This document shows positions 1 to 8,350 of a stretch of DNA of 41,072 nt, piece after piece. The stretch is from Actinomycetota bacterium (GTDB lineage: Bacteria > Actinomycetota > Actinomycetes > Streptosporangiales > Streptosporangiaceae): assembly GCA_003164955.1 (NCBI GenBank), contig PLRW01000027.1, positions 1 to 41,072 of the forward strand, written 5' to 3'. Both the position numbers and the translations under genes were made by a program. Positions within the stretch are counted from its first letter, which is position 1. Each line of letters starts with the position of its first letter. A model generated the notes under the pieces. That model was not told the origin of the DNA. It saw only the letters and a program-made list of their open reading frames with translations, and searched no databases.

Positions 1-234
1 GCCGGCGGCAACGGCGCGGCGCCCGTGGTCCCGGCGGGGCTGGCCCCGCGCCGGGCCGGCGCGCTCCAGTACACCGCGCCCTCCGTGGACGGCGGCACCC
101 ACGTAGAAAGCCACACCGAAGGCGCCCGCAGCGGTGACTTCGCCAACGTCGGCCGGAACGACCCGTGCCCGTGCGGTTCGGGCCGCAAGTACAAGCGCTG
201 CCACGGCGATCCCCGCAACCGCACGGCGGACTGA
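1..234 (+). CDS. secA: SecA preprotein translocase ATPase, C-terminal end (partial)
   Basis: Only the last 77 codons lie in the window; the reading frame is open from base 1 and ends at TGA 232-234. The visible part is a low-complexity Gly/Ala/Pro linker followed by a C-terminal SEC-C zinc-binding tail with [17 protein letters not shown], the classic Cys-x-Cys-x8-Cys-His ligand set. In SecA this tail binds SecB or ribosomes and lipids at the end of the ATPase that drives Sec export. SEC-C motifs also occur in other proteins, so the call rests on the tail plus the neighbouring Rv3235-like gene, which sits beside secA in many actinomycetes. The gene converges on the minus-strand gene that ends 24 bp downstream. 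Confidence 0.88.
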   Translation, partial: AGGNGAAPVVPAGLAPRRAGALQYTAPSVDGGTHVESHTEGARSGDFANVGRNDPCPCGSGRKYKRCHGDPRNRTAD

Positions 235-257
235 CCCCGCGCTCGGCTCCGCGCTCG

Positions 258-986
258 TTAGGCCGACTCTACGGCCGTGCATAGCCAGCGTGCCCGGCGG
301 GCGGCCCGGCCCCACGTGGCCGGCTGCGGACCGGTCCGTTCCAGCCGGGCAGCCAGGGCGCGCGTCCGCGACCCGAACCCGACGATGACGGCGACCTCCA
401 CCACGTCCTCCATCGGGTGGGACGTCAGGACCCGTTGCACCCGGGGACGCTGTTCGGTGGCCAGCAAGGGAGCGAGGCGGCGGATGTGCGCCCGCGCGCG
501 CTGGGTGGTCCACGGCGTGATCTGGCTGGCCGGACGGGAGCCCGCGAGCGTTTCCGCGAGCACCTGGGCGAACTGGCTCGGCCACCGGTCAGCGTCGGTA
601 TCACCGCTTCCCCGCGCCCGGCGTCCCCGTTCGTCCTCGTGCTGGCCGGGCACGGGATCCTCATCCGGGCCGGGTGCCCCCATCCGGCCGGTGGCCTCCA
701 TCTGGCCGGTACCTGTATGGCTGCCGTCGCCGCTGGCGCAGGGCTCCCCGTCCGCGTGCGCTTCCCCGGCCCGTACCTCATCGTCGTAGGGCGGCCAGGA
801 ATCGGGTACCTCAGTGAGGCGGACGGCCGTCAGATCGGGTAGCGGCCGCCCTGGAGCCGCAGGCTGGCACGGGCACGGCTGCCCCGCGGCGTGAGCCCGG
901 CACGGGCACGGCCGCGTCAGGGCCTGGGACGGGCACGGCGGAACGTGCCCTGGCTGGAGACCTTCGGCAGCAGGCGAGTCGTCCAT
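258..986 (-). CDS. Rv3235-like protein (DUF6459 family)
   Basis: This 242-residue protein has a long disordered N-terminal half rich in Pro, Gly and charged residues, including repeated CPC-type clusters. A compact C-terminal domain of about 85 residues follows, with LAETLAGSRPASQI, then HPMEDVVEVAVIVGFGSRTRALAARLE and a final Trp-Gly-Arg/Arg-Trp stretch. That domain matches the actinobacterial Rv3235 family, which is found next to secA and has no established function. I chose the ATG at 986 because GGAGGG lies 4-5 nt upstream; the frame stays open further, to 1178, but that extension reads as non-coding. Three copies of a CGGGCACGG-type motif within the N-terminal coding region give the CPC repeats. 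Confidence 0.8.
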   Translation of the reverse strand: MDDSPAAEGLQPGHVPPCPSQALTRPCPCRAHAAGQPCPCQPAAPGRPLPDLTAVRLTEVPDSWPPYDDEVRAGEAHADGEPCASGDGSHTGTGQMEATGRMGAPGPDEDPVPGQHEDERGRRARGSGDTDADRWPSQFAQVLAETLAGSRPASQITPWTTQRARAHIRRLAPLLATEQRPRVQRVLTSHPMEDVVEVAVIVGFGSRTRALAARLERTGPQPATWGRAARRARWLCTAVESA

Positions 987-1198
987 GGTCCCTCCGGGAA
1001 ACCAATTGCATGCGGTCGAGCGCCCGCCAGCACTCTTCTCGTTCGCGCCCTTCTGTGGCACATCTGCTGTTCTACCGCCCCCCAGTGACATTTTGGGCGC
1101 CCCGCACCGGCGGCCCAGGTACATATGATCCCGGGGGAGCGGGCACCGCCCTGGCGTAAATAGTAAAGTTTCTTGCATACTAGATGGACCTGCCGAGA

Positions 1199-1245
1199 AG
1201 AGACGGCCCGCTAAAGAGATGGCCCGCTAAAAAGAGATGGCCCGC
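1199..1245 (+). repeat. Three tandem copies of AGAGAYGGCCCGCTAA upstream of nagA
   Basis: Units of 16-18 bp (AGACGGCCCGCTAA, AGAGATGGCCCGCTAAAA, AGAGATGGCCCGC) lie directly before the ribosome-binding site of nagA. The AT-rich stretch at about 1155-1185 just upstream is the likely promoter area, but I could not assign a clear -35/-10 pair. The repeat would lie in the mRNA leader. Confidence 0.7.
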
Positions 1246-1265
1246 CGGGAGAGGAGCCGTGCGCG

Positions 1266-2477
1266 TTGGCCGAGATGCTGATTGAGGCCGAACGCATCGT
1301 GCCGGCCGCCGCCCTGCCCGGCTTGGCCGACCGCCTTCATCTCGCCCCCGGTTATGTCCTGGTGCGCGACGGCGTGATCGAGACGGTCGGGGAGGGCCCG
1401 CCGCCGCGTCAGCCGGATGTGCGACTGGATTCCGGGGTCCTCGTCCCCGGCTTCGTCGATCTTCAGGTGAACGGGTATTTCGGCGCCGAGCTCGAGGCGG
1501 TGCGGGCCGCCGAGAGGCGGATGGTCGCCGCCCGGCTCCCGGAGACCGGGACGACCGCCTTCATGCCGACGTTCATCACCGCCCCCGTCCCGCGGCTCGC
1601 CCGTGCCCTGCGGCTAGCCAGTGCCCTGCGCCAGGCCGCCCGCCGCACTCGCGAGCAGGGCCCGGAGGCCCGGGTGCTGGGCGTGCACCTGGAGGGGCCG
1701 TTCATCTCACCGCTGCGCGCCGGGGCGCACAACAAGGACTGGATGACCGATCCGGCGCCCGCGGCCGTCAGCGAACTGCTCGACGCCGGCGGCGGAATCC
1801 TGAAGATCGTCACCCTGGCCCCGGAACGGCACGGCGCCCTGGACGCCATCACCCGCCTGGCCGAGGCGGGCGTCCTGGTCAGCGTCGGCCATACCGACGC
1901 GCTCGCCAGCCAGGTGGCGGCGGCGGCCGGCGCCGGGGCGCGAATGGTGACGCACCTGTTCAACGCCCAGCGCCCGCTGCATCACCGGGAGCCGGGGACA
2001 CCGGGCCAGGCGCTGTCGGATCCGCGGCTGACCAGCGGGCTGATCGCCGATTTCCATCACGTGGCGCCGGCGGTCTGCGCGGTCGCCTTCGCGGCCGCGC
2101 CGGGGCGGATCTGCCTGGTCACGGACGCGGCCGCGTGCGCCGGGATGCCACCGGGGACGTACCTGCTGGGCGGTGAGCCGATCGAGTTGCCCGATGGGGA
2201 CGGGACACCGCCGGTCCGGGCCAGCGGAACGCTGGCGGGCTCGGCCCTGCGGATGGACGTGGCCGTCGCGAACATGGTCCGCGCCGGCGCCGGGCTGCCT
2301 CATGCGGTCGCCGCCGCGACCCGGATACCCGCGGATCTTATCGGCCGCCCCGAGCTGGGCCGGATCGTCCCGGGCGCGCGGGCCGACCTGGCCTGGCTCG
2401 GTGAAGATCTGCGGGCCCGGGCCACCTGGGTGGACGGTGACCTGGTGTACCGCGAGGAAACGATGAGGGAGTGGTGA
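1266..2477 (+). CDS. nagA: N-acetylglucosamine-6-phosphate deacetylase
   Basis: This 403-residue cytoplasmic enzyme removes acetate from N-acetylglucosamine-6-phosphate during amino-sugar catabolism and cell-wall recycling. It has the amidohydrolase layout: an N-terminal beta-sandwich strand, PGFVDLQVNG (residues 61-70, the E. coli-like Gln-x-Asn in place of His-x-His), the metal-binding Glu143 in HLEGPF, His209 in SVGHTDA, His230 in THLFNAQ, and the catalytic Asp287 in LVTDAAA. The usual THLFNAM reads THLFNAQ here. The start is a TTG at 1266 with AGGAG about 9 nt upstream; an ATG nine bases later is the alternative. The stop is followed after one base by the ATG of the SIS-domain gene, so the two are co-transcribed and probably translationally coupled. 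Confidence 0.93.
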   Translation: MAEMLIEAERIVPAAALPGLADRLHLAPGYVLVRDGVIETVGEGPPPRQPDVRLDSGVLVPGFVDLQVNGYFGAELEAVRAAERRMVAARLPETGTTAFMPTFITAPVPRLARALRLASALRQAARRTREQGPEARVLGVHLEGPFISPLRAGAHNKDWMTDPAPAAVSELLDAGGGILKIVTLAPERHGALDAITRLAEAGVLVSVGHTDALASQVAAAAGAGARMVTHLFNAQRPLHHREPGTPGQALSDPRLTSGLIADFHHVAPAVCAVAFAAAPGRICLVTDAAACAGMPPGTYLLGGEPIELPDGDGTPPVRASGTLAGSALRMDVAVANMVRAGAGLPHAVAAATRIPADLIGRPELGRIVPGARADLAWLGEDLRARATWVDGDLVYREETMREW

Positions 2478-2478
2478 C

Positions 2479-3573
2479 ATGTCGCCCCCGACGACTTCGG
2501 TGACACGGATGCGGGCCGAGATCGAGGAGCAGCCGCAGGCGTTGCGCGCCACCCTCGGCGCCTTGCTCCCGCGCATCGGAGAGATCGCCGCGCTCGGCCG
2601 GGACACCCGCCAGGTGCTGTTCATCGCGCGCGGGACGTCCGACAACGCCGCCGTCTACGGCAGCTATCTCGTTCAGGTGCGTACGGGCCGGCTGGCCACC
2701 CTCGCGTCGCCGTCGGTCGCCACGGCCTACCGCAGCCGCCTCGACCTGTCCGGGGTGCTCGCGGTCGCGCTGTCGCAGTCCGGGCGGACCGAGGAGATCG
2801 TCGAGACGCTGGCCTGGGCGGCCGATTGCGGGGCGCGGACGCTGGCCATCACCAACGGGGCCGGCTCACCGCTGGCGGAGGCGGCCGAGGTGGCCCTAGT
2901 GACCGAGGCCGGGGTCGAGCGGGCGGTCCCGGCCACCAAGACGTTCACCACCGCGCTGGCGGCGCTGGCCGTGCTGGGCATCGCCCTCGCGGCCGACGCG
3001 GAGGGCACGGCGGGCACAGACGGTGCAGCGGGCGCGGAGCCGCTGGACGCCGGCGAACTGCGTTCCGTGCCCGATGAGATCGAGCGCCTGCTCGCTACGC
3101 GGAACGACCTGGAGCCCGTCATCGAGGGTCTGGCCGGGGTCGAGGGCGTGGTGGTCTCCGGGCGCGGCTACGCCTCCGCCGCGGCCCTGGAGTTCGCGCT
3201 GAAGCTGAAGGAGGCGTGCTACCTGCACGCCATGGGGCTGTCCTTCGCGGACCTGCTGCACGGCCCGATTGCCGTGGTGGACGACCGGACCCCGGCGATC
3301 ATCATGGCCGCGGACTCCGGGCCCACCCTGGCGGGCGCGGTCGCGCTGGCGGGCCGGGTGACGCACGCGGGCGCGACCGCGTACGGCATCGGCGGCGGCA
3401 CGGCTCTGGCCGCGGCGTGCGCCTACGCCCTGCCCGGCCCGCGGTTGCCGGAATGGCTCGCCCCGATCGGGCTCATCACCGCCGGCCAGTTGCTCACCGA
3501 GGCGCTGGCCCGCCGCCTCGGCGTCAACCCCGACAGTCCCAGGGGCCTCAGCAAGGTCATCCAGACGGGCTGA
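2479..3573 (+). CDS. SIS-domain glucosamine-6-phosphate deaminase/isomerase (NagB-II / GlmS isomerase-like)
   Basis: The 364 residues form two tandem SIS domains, the same fold as the isomerase half of GlmS, with no glutaminase domain. The first carries IARGTSDNAA (about residues 49-58) and SQSGRTEE (about 98-105), the sugar-phosphate-binding loops; ATKTFTTAL follows at about 152-160. The second has SGRGYASAAALEFALKLKE and LLHGPIAVVD. Paired with nagA, the expected role is conversion of glucosamine-6-phosphate to fructose-6-phosphate with release of ammonia (NagB-II type), replacing a classical NagB. RBS-like GAGGGAG precedes the ATG. An Ala/Gly-rich linker near residue 175 looks expanded. 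The last 17 bp overlap the end of the convergent ssuD gene. Confidence 0.85.
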   Translation: MSPPTTSVTRMRAEIEEQPQALRATLGALLPRIGEIAALGRDTRQVLFIARGTSDNAAVYGSYLVQVRTGRLATLASPSVATAYRSRLDLSGVLAVALSQSGRTEEIVETLAWAADCGARTLAITNGAGSPLAEAAEVALVTEAGVERAVPATKTFTTALAALAVLGIALAADAEGTAGTDGAAGAEPLDAGELRSVPDEIERLLATRNDLEPVIEGLAGVEGVVVSGRGYASAAALEFALKLKEACYLHAMGLSFADLLHGPIAVVDDRTPAIIMAADSGPTLAGAVALAGRVTHAGATAYGIGGGTALAAACAYALPGPRLPEWLAPIGLITAGQLLTEALARRLGVNPDSPRGLSKVIQTG

Positions 3574-4747
3574 GGGCCAGTTGCGGGGACGGCGCCACCG
3601 CGGGCGCCAGCAGGCCGCGGCGGCGTAGTTCGGGGCGGACGCCCTCACCGAACCAGTAGGCCTCTTCCAGGTGCGGGTAGCCGGAGAAAATGAACTCCGT
3701 GATGCCGAGCGCGGCGTACTCCTCGATCCGGTCCGCCACCTCCGCGTGGCTGCCGACCAGGGCGGTCCCCGCGCCGCCGCGCACCAGCCCGACCCCGGCC
3801 CACAGGTTCGGGTAGATCTCCAGGTCGGTCGCGGCCCCGCTGTGCCGGAACCCTTCGTGCAGCTCACGCATCCGCTGCTGGCCGACCGACTCGCTGCGGG
3901 CCAGGACCTGCTGGGCGTGCTCGACCTCCGCCGGGTGGAGGTAGCTGAGCAGCTTGTCCGCCTCCGCCCACGCCTCCCGGGCCGAGTCGCGCGTGATCAC
4001 GTGCAGCCGGATGCCGAAGCGCAGCGTCCGGCCCTCGGCCGCGGCCAGATCGCGGATCCACGCGATCTTCTCGGCCACCTGAGCGGGCGGCTCACCCCAC
4101 GTCAGGTACACGTCGACGTGCTTGGCCGCCACCGGCCCGGCGGCCGGGGACGAGCCGCCGAAGTAGACGTCCGGGGGCGGTTCCGGCGGCGCCATCACGG
4201 TCGCCCCCTCCACCTGGTAATAGTCCCCGCGGAAGTCGTACGGTACGCCGCTCCACGCGCCGCGGACGATCGAGAGGAACTCACCCGTGCGCCGGTACCG
4301 CTCGTCGTGCGGCAGGTGGTCACCGAACCGGCGCTGCTCGTCCGCCTGGCCCCCGGTGACCACGTTGAGCATCAGGCGGCCACGGGAGATCCGCTGGTAG
4401 GTCGCGGCCATCTGCGCGGACAGCGTCGGCGAGGTCACCCCGGGCCGGAACGCGACCAGGAACTTCAGCCGCTGGGTCTCCCGGATCAGCGCCGCGGTGA
4501 CCAGCCACGCGTCCTCGCAGTGCGTCCCGGTAGGCGTGAGCACCCCTTCGAAACCGTTGCGCTCGGCGGCCTGCGCGACCTGAGCCAGGTAGTCGATGTC
4601 CGGCGGCCGGATCGCGGTGGCCGCCGCCCCGTCGGCCGCGTGCGGCACGGGGTGACCATCGGACCCGAGCGGGACGCTGTGCCCCCGGCCGATGATGGCC
4701 CGGCCGTCACCAGACGTGGGCAGGAACCAGTGGAACGTCAGGGTCAT
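3557..4747 (-). CDS. ssuD: FMNH2-dependent alkanesulfonate monooxygenase
   Basis: This is a 396-residue flavin-dependent monooxygenase of the bacterial luciferase-like (LLM) family. It would cleave alkanesulfonates to sulfite and an aldehyde using FMNH2 and O2. The N-terminus MTLTFHWFLPTSGD, the substrate-face segment LVAFRPGVTSPTLSAQMAATYQRIS and NVVTGGQADEQRRFGDHLPHDERY are characteristic of SsuD rather than of other LLM enzymes. The C-terminal barrel helix carries AALGITEFIFSGYPHLEEAYWFGEGV. It is the last gene of the ssu operon, and its ATG overlaps the stop of ssuA (ATGA). No flavin reductase gene (ssuE) is seen nearby, so FMNH2 must come from elsewhere. Confidence 0.93.
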   Translation of the reverse strand: MTLTFHWFLPTSGDGRAIIGRGHSVPLGSDGHPVPHAADGAAATAIRPPDIDYLAQVAQAAERNGFEGVLTPTGTHCEDAWLVTAALIRETQRLKFLVAFRPGVTSPTLSAQMAATYQRISRGRLMLNVVTGGQADEQRRFGDHLPHDERYRRTGEFLSIVRGAWSGVPYDFRGDYYQVEGATVMAPPEPPPDVYFGGSSPAAGPVAAKHVDVYLTWGEPPAQVAEKIAWIRDLAAAEGRTLRFGIRLHVITRDSAREAWAEADKLLSYLHPAEVEHAQQVLARSESVGQQRMRELHEGFRHSGAATDLEIYPNLWAGVGLVRGGAGTALVGSHAEVADRIEEYAALGITEFIFSGYPHLEEAYWFGEGVRPELRRRGLLAPAVAPSPQLALSPSG

Positions 4748-5787
4748 GACGACCCACCCGGCACCGTGCCGTTGTAGGTGGTCACGGTGTACTGCTTGAT
4801 GTTCACGCTGTTCGGGATCAGGCCGGCCTTGTAGAAGGCGGTCACGAGTTGCTGCTCGGCGGAGATGACGCCGCTGGTGATCGTGATCGGCTTATTGATG
4901 TCGTCCTTGGCCGCCTGGGTCATGACGTTGCTGGGCAGGCCGGTCGCGTCGCCCCAGAGCTTGGCCCAGGTGGCGATGTGCGTCGCCGACCAGACATAGG
5001 CCTGGTTCAGGATCGTGAGGTAGTCCTTGATCGCGGCGGCCTTGGCCGGGTTGTCCAGCGCGGCCTTCGAGGCCACCTCGAAGGAGTCGGGGGAGCCGTA
5101 GCCATCCCCGTTGACCAGAATCCGGGCGTTTTCCAGCAGGGTGGTCTGCTCGATGTACGGCGACCAGATGTCCCAGGCGTCCACGTGCCCGGAGTTGAAC
5201 GCGGCCAGCGCGTCGGCGGGCTGCAGGTAGTCGAGGGTTACCTGCTTGATGGTCAGGCCGGCCTTGTTGAGCACGGTCAGCAGGTGGTAGTCGGCCGAGC
5301 TGCCCTGGGCCACCGCGATCTTCTTGCCCTTCAACTGGGAGATCGAGGTGATCGGGGAGTTCTTCGGCACCACGATCGCGGCGGCGGCCCCCGGGGTGAC
5401 CCGGGCCCCCGCGATGGCGATCGGCTCGTTGCCGCTGGCGGCGAAGACCGGCGGGGCGTCACCGACGCCGCCGATGTCCACCGAGCCGGATCCCATGGCC
5501 TGCAGCATGGGCGGCCCGGAGGTGAAGTCGCTCCAGCTGGCCTTGAACGGCAGCTTGTTGATCAAGCCGGCTGCCTCCAGCAGCGCCTGCGCGCCGGTGC
5601 CCTTCTGGTCACCGATGTTGAGCGTCACCGACGAGACGTTGGTCGCGCCGCTCGAACTGGAGCCGGACGGGGAACTGGCCGCCGGGCTGGATGACGACGA
5701 TGAGCACGCGGCCGCCGCGAGCACGGCCGCGGTTCCCGCGACCGCGATCAGGACGCGTCCGTATCTGGGCCGTACTGGAGTAGTCAT
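4744..5787 (-). CDS. ssuA: Aliphatic sulfonate ABC transporter substrate-binding lipoprotein
   Basis: The 347-residue precursor has a basic N-terminus, a hydrophobic stretch and a lipobox ending AAAC (Cys at about residue 28), followed by a Ser-rich tether, so it should be a membrane-anchored lipoprotein on the cell surface. The mature part is an NMT1/SsuA-like periplasmic-binding fold: NIGDQKGTGAQALLEAAG, a GGVGDAPPVFAASG loop and KGKKIAVAQGSSADYHLL, ending in a domain with DAWDIWSPYI. This is the family that binds aliphatic sulfonates or taurine. An AAGGG ribosome-binding site sits upstream of the ATG. It lies 23 bp after ssuB and overlaps ssuD by 4 bp. Confidence 0.9.
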   Translation of the reverse strand: MTTPVRPRYGRVLIAVAGTAAVLAAAACSSSSSSPAASSPSGSSSSGATNVSSVTLNIGDQKGTGAQALLEAAGLINKLPFKASWSDFTSGPPMLQAMGSGSVDIGGVGDAPPVFAASGNEPIAIAGARVTPGAAAAIVVPKNSPITSISQLKGKKIAVAQGSSADYHLLTVLNKAGLTIKQVTLDYLQPADALAAFNSGHVDAWDIWSPYIEQTTLLENARILVNGDGYGSPDSFEVASKAALDNPAKAAAIKDYLTILNQAYVWSATHIATWAKLWGDATGLPSNVMTQAAKDDINKPITITSGVISAEQQLVTAFYKAGLIPNSVNIKQYTVTTYNGTVPGGSS

Positions 5788-5810
5788 ATGTGTTGTCCCT
5801 TATTTCTCAG

Positions 5811-6638
5811 TCAGTCCGCGTCGAGGGTGTCCGCGTCGCGGGTGGCCACGCCCAGCTCAGTGAGCAGGCGGATTCGCAGGGCCACCAGGTCCGGGTGGTC
5901 CCGGTCCCGGGGCCGGTCCACGGTGATGGTGGCGGAGTGCGCGATCTTGCCGTCGGCCAGCACGAGCACCCGGTCGGCGAGCGCCAGCGCCTCGTCCACG
6001 TCGTGCGTGACGAGCAGCACGGCCGGCCGGTGCCGCTCCCACAGCGAGAGAACCAGGCCGTGCATGCTGATCCGGGTCAGCGCGTCGAGCGCGCTGAACG
6101 GCTCGTCGAGCAGCAGCAGGCCAGGGTCGCGGACCAGGGCGCGGGCCAGCGCGGCCCGCTGGGCCTCGCCGCCGGACAGCGTGAGCGGCCAGGCGTCGGC
6201 GCGCGCCGCGAGCCCGACTTCGTCCAGGGCCGCACGGGCCACGCCGCGCGGATCACTGGCGCGCAGGCCCAGGCTGACGTTGGCCAAGACGCGTTTCCAC
6301 GGCACCAGTCGCGGCTCCTGGAACACCACCGCCACCGCGGCGTTGACGGTCAGGTCACCGGTCACGTCCCGGTCCAGCCCGGCCAGGGCGCGCAGCAGGG
6401 TGGACTTTCCGGTCCCGCTGCGGCCGATCATGGCCACGAACTCACCGCTCCTGATCTCCAGATCCAGGTCGTCGAGGACGATGCGGTCGCCGAAGGATCG
6501 GCTCAGGCCGCCGGTCAGCGCCACCGTCCCCGCCGGGGCAGTCAGTGTCCCCGGTGGCCCGGGAGAGCCCGGGGCCGCCGTGGAGCGTCCGCGCGCGGCT
6601 CGTTCGGCCGCTAGGTCTCCAGGATTCCGCGTCGCCAC
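5811..6638 (-). CDS. ssuB: Sulfonate ABC transporter ATP-binding protein
   Basis: This is a 275-residue ABC ATPase. It has Walker A GRSGTGKST, a Q-loop in VVFQEPRLVPWKRV, signature LSGGEAQRAALARAL, Walker B LLLLDEPFSALD and the H-loop in LLVTHDVDEAL. The Q-loop wording FQEPRL(V)PW is typical of nitrate/sulfonate/taurine importers. I chose the GTG at 6638 because AGGAGG lies 8 nt upstream. This start lies inside the end of ssuC (28-bp overlap), which implies translational coupling. The first 35 or so residues before the ATPase domain are an Ala/Gly/Pro-rich extension. It powers the transporter together with SsuC and SsuA. Confidence 0.92.
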   Translation of the reverse strand: MATRNPGDLAAERAARGRSTAAPGSPGPPGTLTAPAGTVALTGGLSRSFGDRIVLDDLDLEIRSGEFVAMIGRSGTGKSTLLRALAGLDRDVTGDLTVNAAVAVVFQEPRLVPWKRVLANVSLGLRASDPRGVARAALDEVGLAARADAWPLTLSGGEAQRAALARALVRDPGLLLLDEPFSALDALTRISMHGLVLSLWERHRPAVLLVTHDVDEALALADRVLVLADGKIAHSATITVDRPRDRDHPDLVALRIRLLTELGVATRDADTLDAD

Positions 6639-7516
6639 GTCAGGGCCCTCCTCTCGATTAGCCGGACGATGTAGTCGGTCAGCAGCCCGAGGATCAGGTA
6701 GACGAACAGGGCCACGAAGATCACGTTCTGCTGGAGGAAGGTCTCGCCCTGGTTGATCATGAAGCCGAGGCCGGAGTTGGCGTTGATCTGCTCGGCCACG
6801 ACGAGCGCCAGCCAGGCCACGCCCAGGCTCTGCCGCAGCCCGACGAGGATCATCGGCAGCGCGCCGGGCAGCATGATGTCGCGGATCATCTCGCGCCGGC
6901 GCAGCCCGAGGACCTGTCCCAGTTCGGCGAGCTTGCCGTCGACGCCGCGGATGCCCGCGAAGGTGTTGAGGTAGAGCGGGACGGCCGCGGCGAGCGCGAT
7001 GAGCCAGATCTTCGGCGGGTTGCCGATCCCGAACCACACGATGAACACCGGGATCAGGCCGAACAGCGGCAGCGTGCGCGCCGCCTGCATGATCGGATCG
7101 ACCGCGTTCTCGCCGAACCGGCTGAGCCCCGCGATGAAGGCCAGGATCAGGGCGCAGCCGCCGCCGATCGCGAAGCCGATGGTCACCCGTTCGAGCGAGA
7201 TCGCCATCGCGCTCTGCAACGTCCCGTAGACCGGGGAGTTGGTCGTGGTCAGGTGCACCGCGGTTGACCACAGCGTGGTCAGCGAGGGCAGCTTCTGCTG
7301 CGATACGACCCCGGTGGTGGTGAGGGTCTGCCACAGCGCGAGGACCGCGATCGGGCTGATGAGGCGCATCCAGCCCCTGTGCCGCCAGGCCCGGCCGCGT
7401 CCGGAGCGCGCCTGCGGGGAGGTTGTGACGCCAGCGAGGGGCAGGCTTCCCGCGCCGGCTCCCGGGTCGGCCGGGCTGCCCCGCCTGGTCGCACTGGTCC
7501 TGGTGGATACGGACAC
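6611..7516 (-). CDS. ssuC: Sulfonate ABC transporter permease
   Basis: This is a 301-residue inner-membrane permease of the binding-protein-dependent (BPD) type. After a roughly 45-residue basic, low-complexity N-terminal tail come about six hydrophobic helices. The first is MRLISPIAVLALWQTL and others include FAIGGGCALILAFIAGL and VIFVALFVYLILGLLTDYIV. The EAA-type loop region contains ELGQVLGLRRREMIRDIMLPGALPMI, where the SsuB ATPase docks. It is the first gene of the minus-strand ssu operon and starts at a GTG (7516) with GAGG about 8 nt upstream. The promoter is predicted just upstream. Confidence 0.92.
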   Translation of the reverse strand: MSVSTRTSATRRGSPADPGAGAGSLPLAGVTTSPQARSGRGRAWRHRGWMRLISPIAVLALWQTLTTTGVVSQQKLPSLTTLWSTAVHLTTTNSPVYGTLQSAMAISLERVTIGFAIGGGCALILAFIAGLSRFGENAVDPIMQAARTLPLFGLIPVFIVWFGIGNPPKIWLIALAAAVPLYLNTFAGIRGVDGKLAELGQVLGLRRREMIRDIMLPGALPMILVGLRQSLGVAWLALVVAEQINANSGLGFMINQGETFLQQNVIFVALFVYLILGLLTDYIVRLIERRALTWRRGILET

Positions 7517-7556
7517 GGTTTAACCTCTTCCGTGGTGAATCAGAGCGGCGCACCTC

Positions 7557-7598
7557 ATATTGGCCAGTTTTTCCTATTAAGTCAACTGGAGTAATAGG
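7557..7598 (-). promoter_or_regulatory. Predicted ssu promoter with an overlapping inverted repeat
   Basis: On the minus strand, TTGACT (7585-7580) is followed after 17 bp by CAATAT (7562-7557), a good vegetative -35 and a fair -10 for ssuC. The -35 lies between the arms of a perfect inverted repeat, CCTATTA (7573-7579) and TAATAGG (7592-7598), separated by 12 bp, in an AT-rich island. The layout suggests an operator for a sulfur-responsive regulator. No such regulator gene is adjacent. Confidence 0.5.
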
Positions 7599-7636
7599 GA
7601 AATAGGTCCAGGATAACCGGGCTTACGATCACAGTT

Positions 7637-8299
7637 ATGTCTCCATTCCTACGCGGCGTAATCATCGACTGGGCCGGCGTGCTGACCAATCCGCTGCGCG
7701 GCACGGTGCGCGCCTGGGTCGAGGCGGAGGGCATCGACTGGGACAGCTACGCCGCGTGCATGCGCGCGTGGCTGGACGACGCCTATCTGCCCGAGGCGGT
7801 CGGCAACCCGGTGCACGCGCTCGAGCGCGGCGAATGCACCGTCGAGGAATTCGAGCGGACCCTCGCGGCGCGGCTGCTGCGGCTCGACGGCGGGACCGTA
7901 CCGGCCGAGGGCCTGCTGAAGCGGATGTTCGCGGCGAGCCTGACGGTCCCGGTCATGTACGACATGCTGCGCACGCTGCGCGCGGCCGGCATCCGCACCT
8001 GCCTGCTGTCGAATTCCTGGGGACCCGGCGGGTATCCGCGCGAGGACTTCCCGGAGCTGTTCGACGCCGTCGTCATCTCGCACGAGGTCGGCATGCGCAA
8101 GCCCGAGCTGCGGATCTTCCGGCACGCGGCCGAGCTGATCGGGCTGCCGCCGGAGATGTGCGTGTTCATCGACGACATCGAGGCCAACGTGGCCGCGGCT
8201 CGCGCCTGCGGCATGACCGGCATCTGGCACGACGACCCCCAGCGCACCGCAGAGCACGTCTCCGGCCTGCTCGGCATCTCCCTGGCCCCGTCACGCTGA
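7637..8299 (+). CDS. HAD-superfamily hydrolase, DWA-motif variant
   Basis: This is a 220-residue haloacid-dehalogenase-fold protein. Motif I reads IIDWAGVLT (residues 9-17), so the first Asp (nucleophile) is kept but the second Asp of DxD is Ala. Motif II is LLSNSW, the motif III lysine lies in MRKPELRIF, and motif IV is VFIDDIEANVAAA. A helical cap lies between motifs I and II. This resembles actinobacterial HAD-IA subfamily members and the N-terminal phosphatase domain of soluble epoxide hydrolases; the substrate cannot be predicted. No Shine-Dalgarno is visible. A -10-like TACGAT ends 7 nt before the ATG, so the mRNA may be leaderless. It is divergent from the ssu operon. Confidence 0.8.
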   Translation: MSPFLRGVIIDWAGVLTNPLRGTVRAWVEAEGIDWDSYAACMRAWLDDAYLPEAVGNPVHALERGECTVEEFERTLAARLLRLDGGTVPAEGLLKRMFAASLTVPVMYDMLRTLRAAGIRTCLLSNSWGPGGYPREDFPELFDAVVISHEVGMRKPELRIFRHAAELIGLPPEMCVFIDDIEANVAAARACGMTGIWHDDPQRTAEHVSGLLGISLAPSR

Positions 8300-8350
8300 A
8301 ACCCGGTCACGCTAAACCCAGTGACGCTGACCGCCTGGCCCCGTCACGCT
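8281..8350 (+). repeat. Repeats of GTCACGCT between the HAD gene and vsr
   Basis: A perfect 17-bp repeat (8281-8297 and 8334-8350) contains the octamer GTCACGCT. A further copy lies at 8306-8313 and the variant GTGACGCT at 8321-8328. The first copy contains the last codons and stop of the HAD gene; the last abuts the predicted -10 of the vsr-like gene. Confidence 0.75.

Noticed and set aside
1160..1195. Possible DasR-type site upstream of nagA
   Set aside because: The ACTAGATGGACC stretch shares only part of the TGGTCTAGACCA palindrome and is not symmetric.
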